From positions 6,696,001-6,760,000 of the forward strand of contig NZ_CP033073.1 in assembly GCF_003675325.1 (NCBI RefSeq): DNA of 64,000 nt. Reading direction: 5' to 3'. The position numbers and the translations under genes are program-made. Source of the DNA: Streptomyces dangxiongensis. GTDB lineage: Bacteria > Actinomycetota > Actinomycetes > Streptomycetales > Streptomycetaceae. This document shows positions 16,512 to 24,039 of the stretch, piece by piece (the first letter of the stretch is position 1; every line of letters begins with the position of its first letter). The notes beneath the pieces were generated by a model. The model did no database searches and was not told where the DNA came from. It was given only the letters and a program-made list of their open reading frames with translations.

Positions 16512-16586
16512 GCAGTCGGCATACCGCAGGGATCATGAGACGTCAGCCCTGACGACACCACGCTTTGAAGGTCAGTAACCATCCGA

Positions 16587-19500
16587 GTGAAGGCGGATAC
16601 GGCCGGCGCGCTGTCCGCGCTGAGGTCGCTCGGTGGCGCAATCGGTGCCGTCGCAGCCCTGCCGCTCGTCCCGATCGCAGCCGCCGGCATCGGCGCTATC
16701 GCATCGGCGGCCGTAACTGCCGGCGCAGGAGTCGGGGCCCTGGCCCTCGTGGCCATTCCGGCCATCAAGGGCGTCACGAGCGTCATTCAGGCGAAGACAG
16801 CAGCGGAGAAGGAAGCCGCTTCCTCGACGGACAACAGCGCTGCCGCCAACGTCCGCGCCGCACAGAACGCCCTTCAGATGGCCGGTGCACAACAGGCACT
16901 CACGGCCGCCCATCGCAACGCCGCGCAGTCCATCGCTCAGGCCAACCGACAGGTGGAGGACGCTGAGCGTGCCGTCGCGCAAGCCGCGCAGCGTGCCGCT
17001 GATCAGCGGGTGCAGTCCGCGCAGAACGTCGAGCGGGCAGAGCGCTCCCTCGCCGACGCCAAGCGTCAGTCGACTGACGCTGAAGAGGCCCTCACCCGGG
17101 CTCGGAAGGACGCTGCCGACCAACTCGCCGCCCTCGACGACAAGCTCGCGGACGGCAAGCTCAACCAGCGTGACTCCGTCCTCAGGGTCGCGGAGGCGCA
17201 GGACGAATTGAACCGCGTCCTGGCCGACCCGAAAGCCACCGATCTCCAGCGCGAGCGTGCGCAGCTTGCCTACGACCAGGCCCTCCAGGCTCAGAAGGAG
17301 CAGGACAAGTCTTACCGTCAGACGCAGGAGGAGGCCCGGAAGGCGAAGAAGGAGGGCGTCAACGGTAACGAGCAGGTCAAAAAGGCCACTCAGGATGTCG
17401 CCGACGCTCAGCGCAACGTCCGTGACCAGGTCGAGGCTCTGGCGCAGGCTCACAGTGACGCCGCGAAGGCGGAGGTTCAGGCCGCGCAGCAGGTGGCTGA
17501 CGCACAGCGCTCCCTAACCGACGCCGTCAAGAACGCTGCTACCACTCAGGTAACGGCTGCGGAGTCCATCGAGTCCGCGGAGCGCGGCGTCGAGTCGGCT
17601 CGCCTGTCGAGCATCGACACCACGACGACCGCCACCACGAAGGCGGACACGTACCGCGAGGCACTGGCGAAGCTGACGCCTGAACAACGGGATCTCTACG
17701 ATTCCCTCGCCGGCCCGAAGGGGCTGACGAAGGCGTTCAAGGACTGGTCGACGTCGCTTCAGCCGGACGTCCTGCCGCTATTCACGCGAGGCGTGAACTC
17801 GGCGAAGAACTCACTGCCCGCGTTCACGCCACTGGTAAGGAATTCCGCGTCTGCCGTCAAAGAATTGATGGACCGGGCGTCGAAGCAACTGAAGACGCCT
17901 TTCTGGCAAGGCTTCAAAAAGGATATCCAGGACAACGCGAAGCCGGCGATTGTCGGTCTGGGTGTCGCATTCGGTAACGTCCTAAAGGGCATGGCGGGCA
18001 TTGTCGACGCCTTCCTGCCGCACATGGATGGTATATCGAGCCGAATGCAGAAGGACACCGAACGGTTCGCCGATTGGGGGACGAAGCTCAAGGGCAGTCC
18101 CGCCTTCGAGAAGTTCTTGTCCTACGCCGGGAAGCATGGCCCAATTGTCGCCCAAACCGTGAGCGACATAGCCAGCGCTGTGCTGTCAATAGGATCGGCC
18201 CTCTCGCCGATATCCGGCCCCCTGCTGAAAGTTATCAGCGGAGTCGCGGTCGGAATAGCTTCTGTGGCTGACACCCTGCCGTGGCTGATTCGGCTCATCT
18301 ACGGCGTATGGGTTGCTACCCGACTGTGGACGATTGCCGTAGCAGCATTCAACCTCGTCATGGCAGCGAACCCGATTGTCCTGGTAATCGTAGGACTCGT
18401 TGCCCTCGCAGCAGCGGTAATCTACGCGTACAAGCATTTCGGGTGGTTCCGCGACGTCGTAGACGCCACCTGGCATGGCATTGCGACGGCCGCGGAGTGG
18501 GCCTGGCGGAGCGCTCTACAGCCTGTCTTCGCCCTGATCTGGGGCGCAATCCAGAGCGTCGGGGGCGCGGCTGTATGGCTCTGGAGAAACGTTTTTGCCC
18601 CTGCCTGGACCGGCATGGTGACGGTGGCGAAGTACGCCGCAGCGATCATCGTCACTCTCGTCGTCGCTCCGATCATCGTCGCAGTTCACGCACTTGGATT
18701 GCTGTTCGGCTGGCTCTGGACGGACTGCGCTGAGCCGACGTGGAACGCTATAGCGGGGCTGGCACTGTGGCTCTGGAACAAGGCACTGTACCCCGCCCTG
18801 TCGGCCATAAAGGGCGAAGTCGTGGGCGTCGGTGACGCGTTCCTTTGGCTCTACAATCACGCCGTAAAGCCTTCCGCAGATTGGATCTCTGACAAGGCCG
18901 ATTGGCTCTGGAACAAGGCACTGGCTCCGACGTTCAAGTCCATCCGCGGCGGGCTGAGTTCAGTCGGTGGCGCATTCCACGGACTCTACAACGACTACGT
19001 GGAGCCGGTGGTAAGCGATGTGGCGAACGCCGGAGATTGGCTGTACTACAAAGGCCTGAAGCCGGCATTCGACGGCATCAAGTCCGCAGTCGGCCTCGTG
19101 GCGGACGCCTTCGATGGTGCGCGGAAGGCGATCAAGTCGGCGTGGGATAAGGTCGCCGGCATTGTGGCGAAGCCTGTCAATTTCGTCATTGACTTCGTGT
19201 ACACCCATGGAATCAAGGCGGTGTGGGACAAGGTCGCTGGATTCGTCGGACTGGACAAACTCCCGAAAGCCCCGAAGCTTCTGCCTGAGAACCCTAAGCT
19301 CCTCGAAGCCGGCGGAACGATCGGCGAAGGATGGGGCATTGCTCGTCCGATGAAGACGAATCGTCCGACGGCAATCGTCGGCGAGGGAGACCCGCGTTAC
19401 CCCGAATACGTCATCCCGACGGATCCGAAATACCGGGGCCGCGCGAAGGCGCTTCACGCCTCCGCAGGGACTCAGCTCCTTGAATCCGGTGGCGTTATCG

Positions 19501-20726
19501 GCGGAGCGTGGGACTGGACGAAGGACGTGTTCAGCACCGTCGGCGACTGGGCGAAGACGACCGGCGACCTGATGATCCACCCGGGCAAGGTCTGGGACCG
19601 ACTCATCAGGCCGACGATGGATCACGTCAAGGACGGCGTCGGCGACGGCCCCATGGGCAAGGTCATCACCGGCATCCCGAAGCGGATGGTCGGCGGGCTG
19701 AAAGACATGCTGGTCAACGCTGTCACGAACATGTTCAGCGGCGGAGGCGGAGTCGGCCAGTGGGTCAAGCCCATCAACGTCCCCTACGGGACCAGGTTCG
19801 GCGTCCCCGGTCGCATGTGGTCCTCCGGCCACCACACGGGCCTAGACTTCCCGGCACCCGTTGGAACTCAGGTCCACGCGGTCGACGGTGGCACGATCGT
19901 TGGCGTCGGTACTGCCGGCCCGTACGGCAACCACCTGGAGATTGACCACGGTGGGAAGCTCGTCTCCCTGTACGCCCACATGTCCGAGATCCTCGCGGGT
20001 CTGGGTCAGGTGGTGGGCCAGGGCGACGTCGTCGGCCTGTCGGGCGCGACCGGCAACGTCACCGGCCCTCACCTCCACCTGGAGGCGCGGGTGGGAGGAC
20101 GAGCCGTCGATCCCATGCCGTACCTGGAAAGCATCCGCACCGGGGGCAAGGTCTCCCAGTCCATCGCGGCAGCGAAGAACTTCGCCAAGTCCCAGTTGCA
20201 CTACTTCGGCTGGGGCCCCGGCGAATGGCCGTCGCTGGACCGTCTCTGGACGGGCGAGTCCGGATGGAGGTGGAACGCTGAGAACCCCAGCTCCGGTGCC
20301 TTCGGTATTCCGCAGGCTCTGCCCGGCTCAAAGATGGCGTCGGCCGGTCCGGACTGGCGGACGAACCCAGCGACACAGATCCAGTGGGGCATGGGTTACA
20401 TCAAGAATCGGGCCGACTACGGATCTCCGTCCGCGGCCTACGGGAGATGGCTGAACCGTCATCCCCACTGGTACGACGACGGCGGGTACCTCCCGCCCGG
20501 TCTCTCCCTCGTCGCCAACGGAACTGGCAGCCCAGAACCTGTGTTCACGTCGACGCAGTGGGATGACATCAGGGCTGCCCGCGGAGCCGGCCGACCCGTG
20601 ACCATCAACGTGGAGTCGACCACGGTCCTTGACGGCCAGGAACTGAGCGGCATGGTCGACAAGCGCATTGAGTTCTACGACGGCGAGGTTGCTACCAGCC
20701 TGAACAACGGGCGCATCGTCATCTGA
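16587..20726 (+). CDS. Phage tape-measure protein with M23 peptidase and lysozyme-like domains
   Basis: This 1,379-residue protein is a siphophage tape measure. Residues ~10-65 are hydrophobic; ~75-340 are a long coiled coil; ~545-625 contain membrane-like helices including 'ANPIVLVIVGLVALAAAVI', diagnostic of such proteins; ~625-900 contain tryptophan-rich repeats of the 'WLWNKALxP' type. At ~1070-1180 is an M23 metallopeptidase with zinc ligands in 'HHTGLDF' (His ~1082) and 'PHLHLE' (~1162). At ~1195-1300 is a lysozyme/transglycosylase-like domain with the glutamate of 'GESGW'. These set tail length and open peptidoglycan during DNA entry. The IS630 copy sits at its 5' end, so GTG 16587 is only the first available start; the native start is lost or unrecognised. 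Confidence 0.92.
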   Translation: MKADTAGALSALRSLGGAIGAVAALPLVPIAAAGIGAIASAAVTAGAGVGALALVAIPAIKGVTSVIQAKTAAEKEAASSTDNSAAANVRAAQNALQMAGAQQALTAAHRNAAQSIAQANRQVEDAERAVAQAAQRAADQRVQSAQNVERAERSLADAKRQSTDAEEALTRARKDAADQLAALDDKLADGKLNQRDSVLRVAEAQDELNRVLADPKATDLQRERAQLAYDQALQAQKEQDKSYRQTQEEARKAKKEGVNGNEQVKKATQDVADAQRNVRDQVEALAQAHSDAAKAEVQAAQQVADAQRSLTDAVKNAATTQVTAAESIESAERGVESARLSSIDTTTTATTKADTYREALAKLTPEQRDLYDSLAGPKGLTKAFKDWSTSLQPDVLPLFTRGVNSAKNSLPAFTPLVRNSASAVKELMDRASKQLKTPFWQGFKKDIQDNAKPAIVGLGVAFGNVLKGMAGIVDAFLPHMDGISSRMQKDTERFADWGTKLKGSPAFEKFLSYAGKHGPIVAQTVSDIASAVLSIGSALSPISGPLLKVISGVAVGIASVADTLPWLIRLIYGVWVATRLWTIAVAAFNLVMAANPIVLVIVGLVALAAAVIYAYKHFGWFRDVVDATWHGIATAAEWAWRSALQPVFALIWGAIQSVGGAAVWLWRNVFAPAWTGMVTVAKYAAAIIVTLVVAPIIVAVHALGLLFGWLWTDCAEPTWNAIAGLALWLWNKALYPALSAIKGEVVGVGDAFLWLYNHAVKPSADWISDKADWLWNKALAPTFKSIRGGLSSVGGAFHGLYNDYVEPVVSDVANAGDWLYYKGLKPAFDGIKSAVGLVADAFDGARKAIKSAWDKVAGIVAKPVNFVIDFVYTHGIKAVWDKVAGFVGLDKLPKAPKLLPENPKLLEAGGTIGEGWGIARPMKTNRPTAIVGEGDPRYPEYVIPTDPKYRGRAKALHASAGTQLLESGGVIGGAWDWTKDVFSTVGDWAKTTGDLMIHPGKVWDRLIRPTMDHVKDGVGDGPMGKVITGIPKRMVGGLKDMLVNAVTNMFSGGGGVGQWVKPINVPYGTRFGVPGRMWSSGHHTGLDFPAPVGTQVHAVDGGTIVGVGTAGPYGNHLEIDHGGKLVSLYAHMSEILAGLGQVVGQGDVVGLSGATGNVTGPHLHLEARVGGRAVDPMPYLESIRTGGKVSQSIAAAKNFAKSQLHYFGWGPGEWPSLDRLWTGESGWRWNAENPSSGAFGIPQALPGSKMASAGPDWRTNPATQIQWGMGYIKNRADYGSPSAAYGRWLNRHPHWYDDGGYLPPGLSLVANGTGSPEPVFTSTQWDDIRAARGAGRPVTINVESTTVLDGQELSGMVDKRIEFYDGEVATSLNNGRIVI

Positions 20727-20735
20727 CACACACCC

Positions 20736-20767
20736 GGCCGCCCTCTCCGACAGGGACGAGGGCGGCC
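20736..20767. terminator. Terminator hairpin after the tape-measure gene
   Basis: GGCCGCCCTC and GAGGGCGGCC form a 10-bp perfect stem, starting 10 bases after the stop codon. Confidence 0.82.
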
Positions 20768-20784
20768 CGCACACCAACATCCCC

Positions 20785-20817
20785 CGCCCCGCGGATCCCG
20801 ACATGGGCCGCGGGGCG
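20785..20817. terminator. Second hairpin before the small zinc-finger gene
   Basis: CGCCCCGCGG and CCGCGGGGCG form a 10-bp perfect stem with a 13-base loop. It follows the first hairpin at once and ends 25 bases before the next start codon. Confidence 0.7.
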
Positions 20818-20842
20818 TTCCCATTACCTCAGGAGGAGCACG

Positions 20843-21001
20843 ATGGACTACACCAAGGGCGCCAAGGGCCAGGCCGTCCAGTGCCTGCACTGCGGCACTG
20901 AAATCCCGCAGGTTCCTGGCGTCGGACGTGTGCGCCGCTACTGCCGGCCGTCGCACGGCCTGGCCTGGCGGACGCGCATGCGTAGCGCCGGGTGGCTCTA
21001 G
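20843..21001 (+). CDS. 52-residue zinc-finger-like protein
   Basis: ATG 20843 is preceded by AGGAGGAG, an excellent ribosome binding site. The product has a Cys-x2-Cys pair in 'QCLHCGTEIP' and a later 'RRYCRPSHG', enough for one zinc site, followed by a basic tail. Small proteins of this kind are common in Streptomyces phages and plasmids. The stop overlaps the convergent XRE gene by four bases. Confidence 0.7.
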   Translation: MDYTKGAKGQAVQCLHCGTEIPQVPGVGRVRRYCRPSHGLAWRTRMRSAGWL

Positions 21002-21765
21002 GCCGACGAGACGGGACGCCCTTCCTCCCACAGTGCCGCTACGTGGCTGGCAAACCGGTCGTAGAGGCCGTTCTCTCCCAGCCGGCGCAGATGGAGCATT
21101 GGTGACTCGTGCCCCAGCAAACTGGAGAGGTGAGGCGTCACGAGCATTTCGTCATCGAAGGTGAACACAGACAGAGCAATGTGTCCGTCAGAGTAACGGG
21201 CCTCCACACCCCTGCCCTCGATCTTGCTCAGAGCGTCGAGTGTGATTCGGATACGCGTGCTGACGGTGAGCGGGACGCCTTCGATCTCTTCCCGACGCCG
21301 TGTGATCTCCGAATCAGGGTCACCCACGAGGAATCGAACGACGCAGCCGGATGCGGCCTTGGCCGCTAGCCGATCCGCTAGTCGCGGATGCTCCTGCCAA
21401 ACGAAGTAGTTCGTGTACCCCGCAAAGGTGATGGACGTTGACGCACCGTCGATCAGACGAGCCCACACCGACGTAGAGCATGCGTTGCGGTACGGGTAGG
21501 CTGCGATGATCTCCCGGTCTGGCCCCGTCTTCAGGGTGCTACGGATCGACTTAGGCCACAGCACGGCTGCACTCACTCCCAACGCCCTCGCGACGTCCTC
21601 CCGCGTGCGCGGATGCGGCGCACGGTTCGGATCCGCCACCCATCGTTCGACCGTCTTACTGGTCACTCCGACTGTACGGGCGAGGCGACTGCGCGAAATC
21701 TGCGCCTCGTCCATAGCGCGCTGTAGGTCCGTGTTCAAGGCATCCCCCGAGGACGTTTGGGCCAC
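20998..21765 (-). CDS. XRE-family regulator with PLD-like C-terminal domain
   Basis: The 255-residue protein begins with a helix-turn-helix, 'QISRSRLARTVGVTSKTVER' with 'ALGVSAAVLWPKS'. The rest resembles the phospholipase-D-like sensory domain seen in many actinomycete XRE proteins (annotated, from memory, as DUF5919): 'ASTSITFAGYTNYFVWQEHP', 'VRFLVGDPDSEITRRREE' and 'HIALSVFTFDDEMLVTPHLS'. No HKD catalytic motif is evident, so a binding role is likelier than catalysis. GTG 21765 is the proposed start. It is divergent from the three-gene operon that follows and may repress it. Confidence 0.8.
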   Translation of the reverse strand: MAQTSSGDALNTDLQRAMDEAQISRSRLARTVGVTSKTVERWVADPNRAPHPRTREDVARALGVSAAVLWPKSIRSTLKTGPDREIIAAYPYRNACSTSVWARLIDGASTSITFAGYTNYFVWQEHPRLADRLAAKAASGCVVRFLVGDPDSEITRRREEIEGVPLTVSTRIRITLDALSKIEGRGVEARYSDGHIALSVFTFDDEMLVTPHLSSLLGHESPMLHLRRLGENGLYDRFASHVAALWEEGRPVSSA

Positions 21766-21826
21766 TTAGGACGATAGCGCGCAGGCGGCCCGGGTGTCCG
21801 TGAGTTGGTGGTTCAAACGTCTCGTG

Positions 21827-21851
21827 TGACGGATGACCATCTGTGTCGTCA
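21827..21851. promoter_or_regulatory. Weak inverted repeat in the divergent XRE/operon promoter
   Basis: TGACG and CGTCA flank 15 bases, with GATGAC partly echoed on both sides. It is centred about 40 bases before the operon start. The match is short, so this is only a candidate operator. Confidence 0.25.
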
Positions 21852-21879
21852 TCACGCCAACGCATAGAGGTGACGAGGG

Positions 21880-22071
21880 ATGGCGTTACGGATGTTGGAT
21901 CTGGTCACGTACCAGCCTCCCCGGCCCAAGCCGGGTTGCAAGGTATGCGACACCTTCATGCAGAAGATCAAGCGAGCCGATGATCCTCACGGTTCGGGGT
22001 ACGACCCGTCGAGGGCAACTGATCTCCGTGTCGAGATGGCCAGGCACCGGGAGCAGGAGAACCGGTCATGA
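21880..22071 (+). CDS. 63-residue hypothetical protein (operon gene 1)
   Basis: ATG 21880 follows GAGGTGACGAGGG. The product has one Cys-x2-Cys pair in 'PGCKVCDTFMQKIKRA' and a basic, polar C-terminus. No family recognised. Its stop overlaps the next start in ATGA (22068-22071), so translation is coupled. Similar tiny cysteine-containing genes often accompany XRE regulators in Streptomyces. Confidence 0.65.
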   Translation: MALRMLDLVTYQPPRPKPGCKVCDTFMQKIKRADDPHGSGYDPSRATDLRVEMARHREQENRS

Positions 22072-22484
22072 CGGAACGCCGGCCGTACCCGGAGATCTCG
22101 TCGGAGGAAGAACTCGACGAACTCCCGTATCTCGCCTACCTGGAGATCGCCGGTCACCTGCGTCAGATAGCCCTCGAAGAGGACGACGACCCCGTGGCCG
22201 TGGCCCGGCAGCTCTTGGAGCGCGCGCCGGCAAACAACCGGTTCCGCATCGTCACGATCCAGCGGTTCAGCCTGCGCCCTGGTCCCCCGGTACCGGAGCC
22301 GTTCGTAGGACCGCAGTGCCGCGCCATGGACGCGCTGGAGAGCGGCGTCGTGCGCTGCGAGCTGGAGGCGCACAGCGACGGCTTGGACCACGCCGGCAGG
22401 GTCCTGCGCGACGGCAGGGCGGCTGAGGTGCACTACTGGCGCGCAACGTCCGGGGCGGAGGTGCGTCATGAGCGCGCTACGTGA
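22068..22484 (+). CDS. 138-residue hypothetical protein (operon gene 2)
   Basis: An acidic N-terminus 'SSEEELDELPYLAYLEIAGHL' is followed by 'DPVAVARQLLERAPANNRF' and a C-terminal half with 'CRAMDALESGVVRCELEAH' and 'HYWRA'. The pattern of a cysteine, then 'C.LE.HSD..DHAG' resembles the short C-terminal motif of the next gene ('VTCDSEPHSC'), suggesting the two share a small domain. Function unknown. Overlaps both neighbours in the operon. Confidence 0.65.
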   Translation: MTERRPYPEISSEEELDELPYLAYLEIAGHLRQIALEEDDDPVAVARQLLERAPANNRFRIVTIQRFSLRPGPPVPEPFVGPQCRAMDALESGVVRCELEAHSDGLDHAGRVLRDGRAAEVHYWRATSGAEVRHERAT

Positions 22485-22695
22485 GATCTGCGGCGCCACC
22501 TGGACGTACCCCAGCGATCCGACGGTGCTTCGTCGACAGGGATTTACGGAGACATTCGCCGGCGTCGAAGTCACCTGCGATTCGGAGCCGCACTCCTGCA
22601 ACCCGCACGACGTCGTGCACTCCGCGCCGATCTTCGTCGGGGAGAAGTTGCGCGGCATCAAGTACTGGGGACCTGGCTACGTGCCTGTGTTCTAG
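22468..22695 (+). CDS. 75-residue hypothetical protein (operon gene 3)
   Basis: The ATG at 22468 overlaps the end of gene 2 by 17 bases in another frame and has GGCGGAGG just upstream. It contains 'GVEVTCDSEPHSCNPHDVVH' and ends 'KYWGPGYVPVF'. A cysteine-histidine cluster and the recurring 'YW' motif are the only features. It is the last gene before attR. Confidence 0.6.
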   Translation: MSALREICGATWTYPSDPTVLRRQGFTETFAGVEVTCDSEPHSCNPHDVVHSAPIFVGEKLRGIKYWGPGYVPVF

Positions 22696-22812
22696 CCCCC
22701 TAGACCCGCGTGCTGGGCGCCCGTGCGTCCGGCCCGCGGAGGGCGCGACGGGGGTGGTTGGGTTGAGGCTCGATGTGAGGTCGGCCCCTCCCCAGCCCCC
22801 GTCAGCGTCCTA

Positions 22813-22858
22813 AGCCTCACCCATGGGTTTGCCCGCCTGCCGGCCCATGGGTGAGGCT
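22813..22858. terminator. 15-bp perfect hairpin
   Basis: AGCCTCACCCATGGG and CCCATGGGTGAGGCT pair perfectly around 16 bases. It would end the three-gene operon in either direction. Confidence 0.78.
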
Positions 22859-22951
22859 CTGAACCCTCGTCCCCCTGTTACAGCCCTTTCTTGGGGGACG
22901 AGACTGCCACCCTCGGCCGGACGTCTCGCCAGACGTCCGGGGTGGCGGACG

Positions 22952-22991
22952 GCCCCGCTCACCGACGCCCCCCGTCGAAGGTGAGCGGGGC
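22952..22991 (+). terminator. Terminator hairpin at the element's right edge
   Basis: GCCCCGCTCAC and GTGAGCGGGGC form an 11-bp stem followed by TTTCTT. It would stop element transcription before the EF-Tu 3' fragment. Confidence 0.85.
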
Positions 22992-23025
22992 TTTCTTGCG
23001 TGCTCCTACCTGCGACGATAAAGTC

Positions 23026-23062
23026 ATGACAGGGTGCGCAAACCACGTACGTCAAGAACATG
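23026..23062. other. attR of the integrated element
   Basis: The right junction. The palindrome arm ATGACAGGGTGCGCAAACCACGT (23026-23048, 23 bases) meets EF-Tu sequence TACGTCAAGAACATG at the shared TACGT (23048-23052). The rebuilt attP would be perfectly symmetrical over 46 bp, centred on TA; its middle reads CAAACCACGTACGTGGTTTG. Confidence 0.88.
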
Positions 23063-23956
23063 GTCACCGGCGCCGCGCAGCTCGACGGGGCGATCCTCGT
23101 CGTCTCGGCGCTCGACGGGATCATGCCGCAGACCACCGAACACGTGCTGCTCGCCCGGCAAGTGGGCGTCGACCACATCGTCGTCGCGCTCAACAAGGCC
23201 GACGCGGGGGACGCGGAGCTGACCGACCTGGTCGAGCTGGAGGTCCGCGACCTGCTGACCGCCCAGGGGTACCCGGGCGACGCCGTCCCCGTCGTCCGCG
23301 TCTCCGGACTGCGCGCGCTGGAGGGTGACCCGCGCTGGACGGCGTCCGTCGAGGCACTGCTCGACGCGGTGGACACCTATGTGCCGACGCCGGAACGGTA
23401 TCTGGACGCGCCGTTCCTGCTGCCCGTCGAGAACGTGCTGACCATCACCGGGCGGGGGACCGTCGTGACCGGTGCCGTCGAACGGGGCGTGGTGCGGGTC
23501 GGTGACCGCGTCGACGTGCTCGGCGCGGACGTCCGGACGGTCGTGACCGGGCTGGAGACCTTCGGCAGGCCGATGACCGGCGCGCAGGCCGGGGACAGCG
23601 TCGCGTTGCTGCTGCGGGGCGTTCCCCGGGACGCCGTCCGCCGGGGGTACGTGGTGACGGCGCCGGGAAGCGTGGTGCCGGCGCGGCGGTTCTCGGCGCG
23701 GGTGTACGTGCTGCAGGGGAGCGCAGGGGGCCGTACGACCCCGGTCACCACCGGCTACCGGCCGCAGTTCTACATCCGTACGGCGGACGTGGTGGGGCGC
23801 GTCGACCTGGGCGGGGCGGGTGTCGCCCGGCCCGGGGAGACGGTGGAGATGGGCGTGGAGCTGGGACGGGAGGTGCCGTTGGAGCCGGGGCTCGGGTTCG
23901 CCGTCCGCGAGGGCGGACGGACCGTGGGCGCGGGGACCGTCATCGCCGTGGGATGA
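23049..23956 (+). pseudogene. tuf3: EF-Tu (tuf3-type), 3' part
   Basis: Continues the frame interrupted at 11,684, from '[20 protein letters not shown]' through the guanine-specificity motif 'ALNKAD', domain 2 ('[19 protein letters not shown]') and domain 3 ('[13 protein letters not shown]'). Joined to the 5' part it would encode about 390 residues, normal for EF-Tu. In the present state the first usable start is ATG 23060 without a ribosome binding site, and the product would lack the P-loop, so it cannot act as a GTPase. Confidence 0.88.
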
Positions 23957-23982
23957 ACGGTGCCGTCCGGTGCCGCTGACGG

Positions 23983-24012
23983 CCGCGGGGCCGTACCGGT
24001 ACGGTCCCGCGG
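23983..24012. terminator. Near-perfect palindrome after EF-Tu
   Basis: CCGCGGG-CCGTACC and GGTACGG-CCCGCGG pair with one mismatch, 27 bases after the EF-Tu stop. Confidence 0.6.
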
Positions 24013-24039
24013 TGCTCCGGGGCACGTCACAATGAACGG

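Larger units (their letters stand above)
15425..16575 (-). mobile_element. IS630-family insertion sequence (1,151 bp)
   Basis: Terminal inverted repeats start CTGACCTTCAA at 15425 and end TTGAAGGTCAG at 16575, and similarity continues inward for about 27 bases with a few mismatches. A TA dinucleotide flanks each end (15423-15424 and 16576-16577), the hallmark target duplication of IS630/mariner elements. It encodes a two-frame DDE transposase on the minus strand. It sits at the very start of the tape-measure gene: with the IS removed, the frame reads 'EIDLTIRVKADTAG', the usual beginning of tape-measure proteins. Confidence 0.92.
22696..23025. other. Non-coding right end of the element
   Basis: 330 bases with no supportable gene; the content is two strong hairpins (listed) and the approach to attR. 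A short frame starting at ATG 23026 on the palindrome arm runs into the EF-Tu gene in the wrong register and is not a gene. Confidence 0.55.
11681..23048. mobile_element. Defective prophage or phage-derived island in tuf3 (11.4 kb)
   Basis: The two halves of one EF-Tu gene flank this segment, and removing it restores an uninterrupted frame (…[11 protein letters not shown]…). A serine integrase sits at the left edge, 50 bases from attL. The rest is phage-like: a tape-measure protein with cell-wall hydrolase domains, a repressor-like XRE protein, and small zinc-ribbon and hypothetical proteins in short operons closed by strong hairpins. No terminase, portal, capsid or lysis gene is present. An IS630-family element lies inside. 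Base composition is visibly less G+C-rich than the flanks, with AT-rich patches near 14,100-14,270. Confidence 0.88.

Noticed and set aside
11680-23052. Element as a transposon with 5-bp target duplication (TACGT) and terminal inverted repeats
   Set aside because: TACGT at both ends and inverted arms look transposon-like, but the arms are offset relative to TACGT (ACG extra on one side) and a serine integrase lies at the end. A shared att core explains all the bases.
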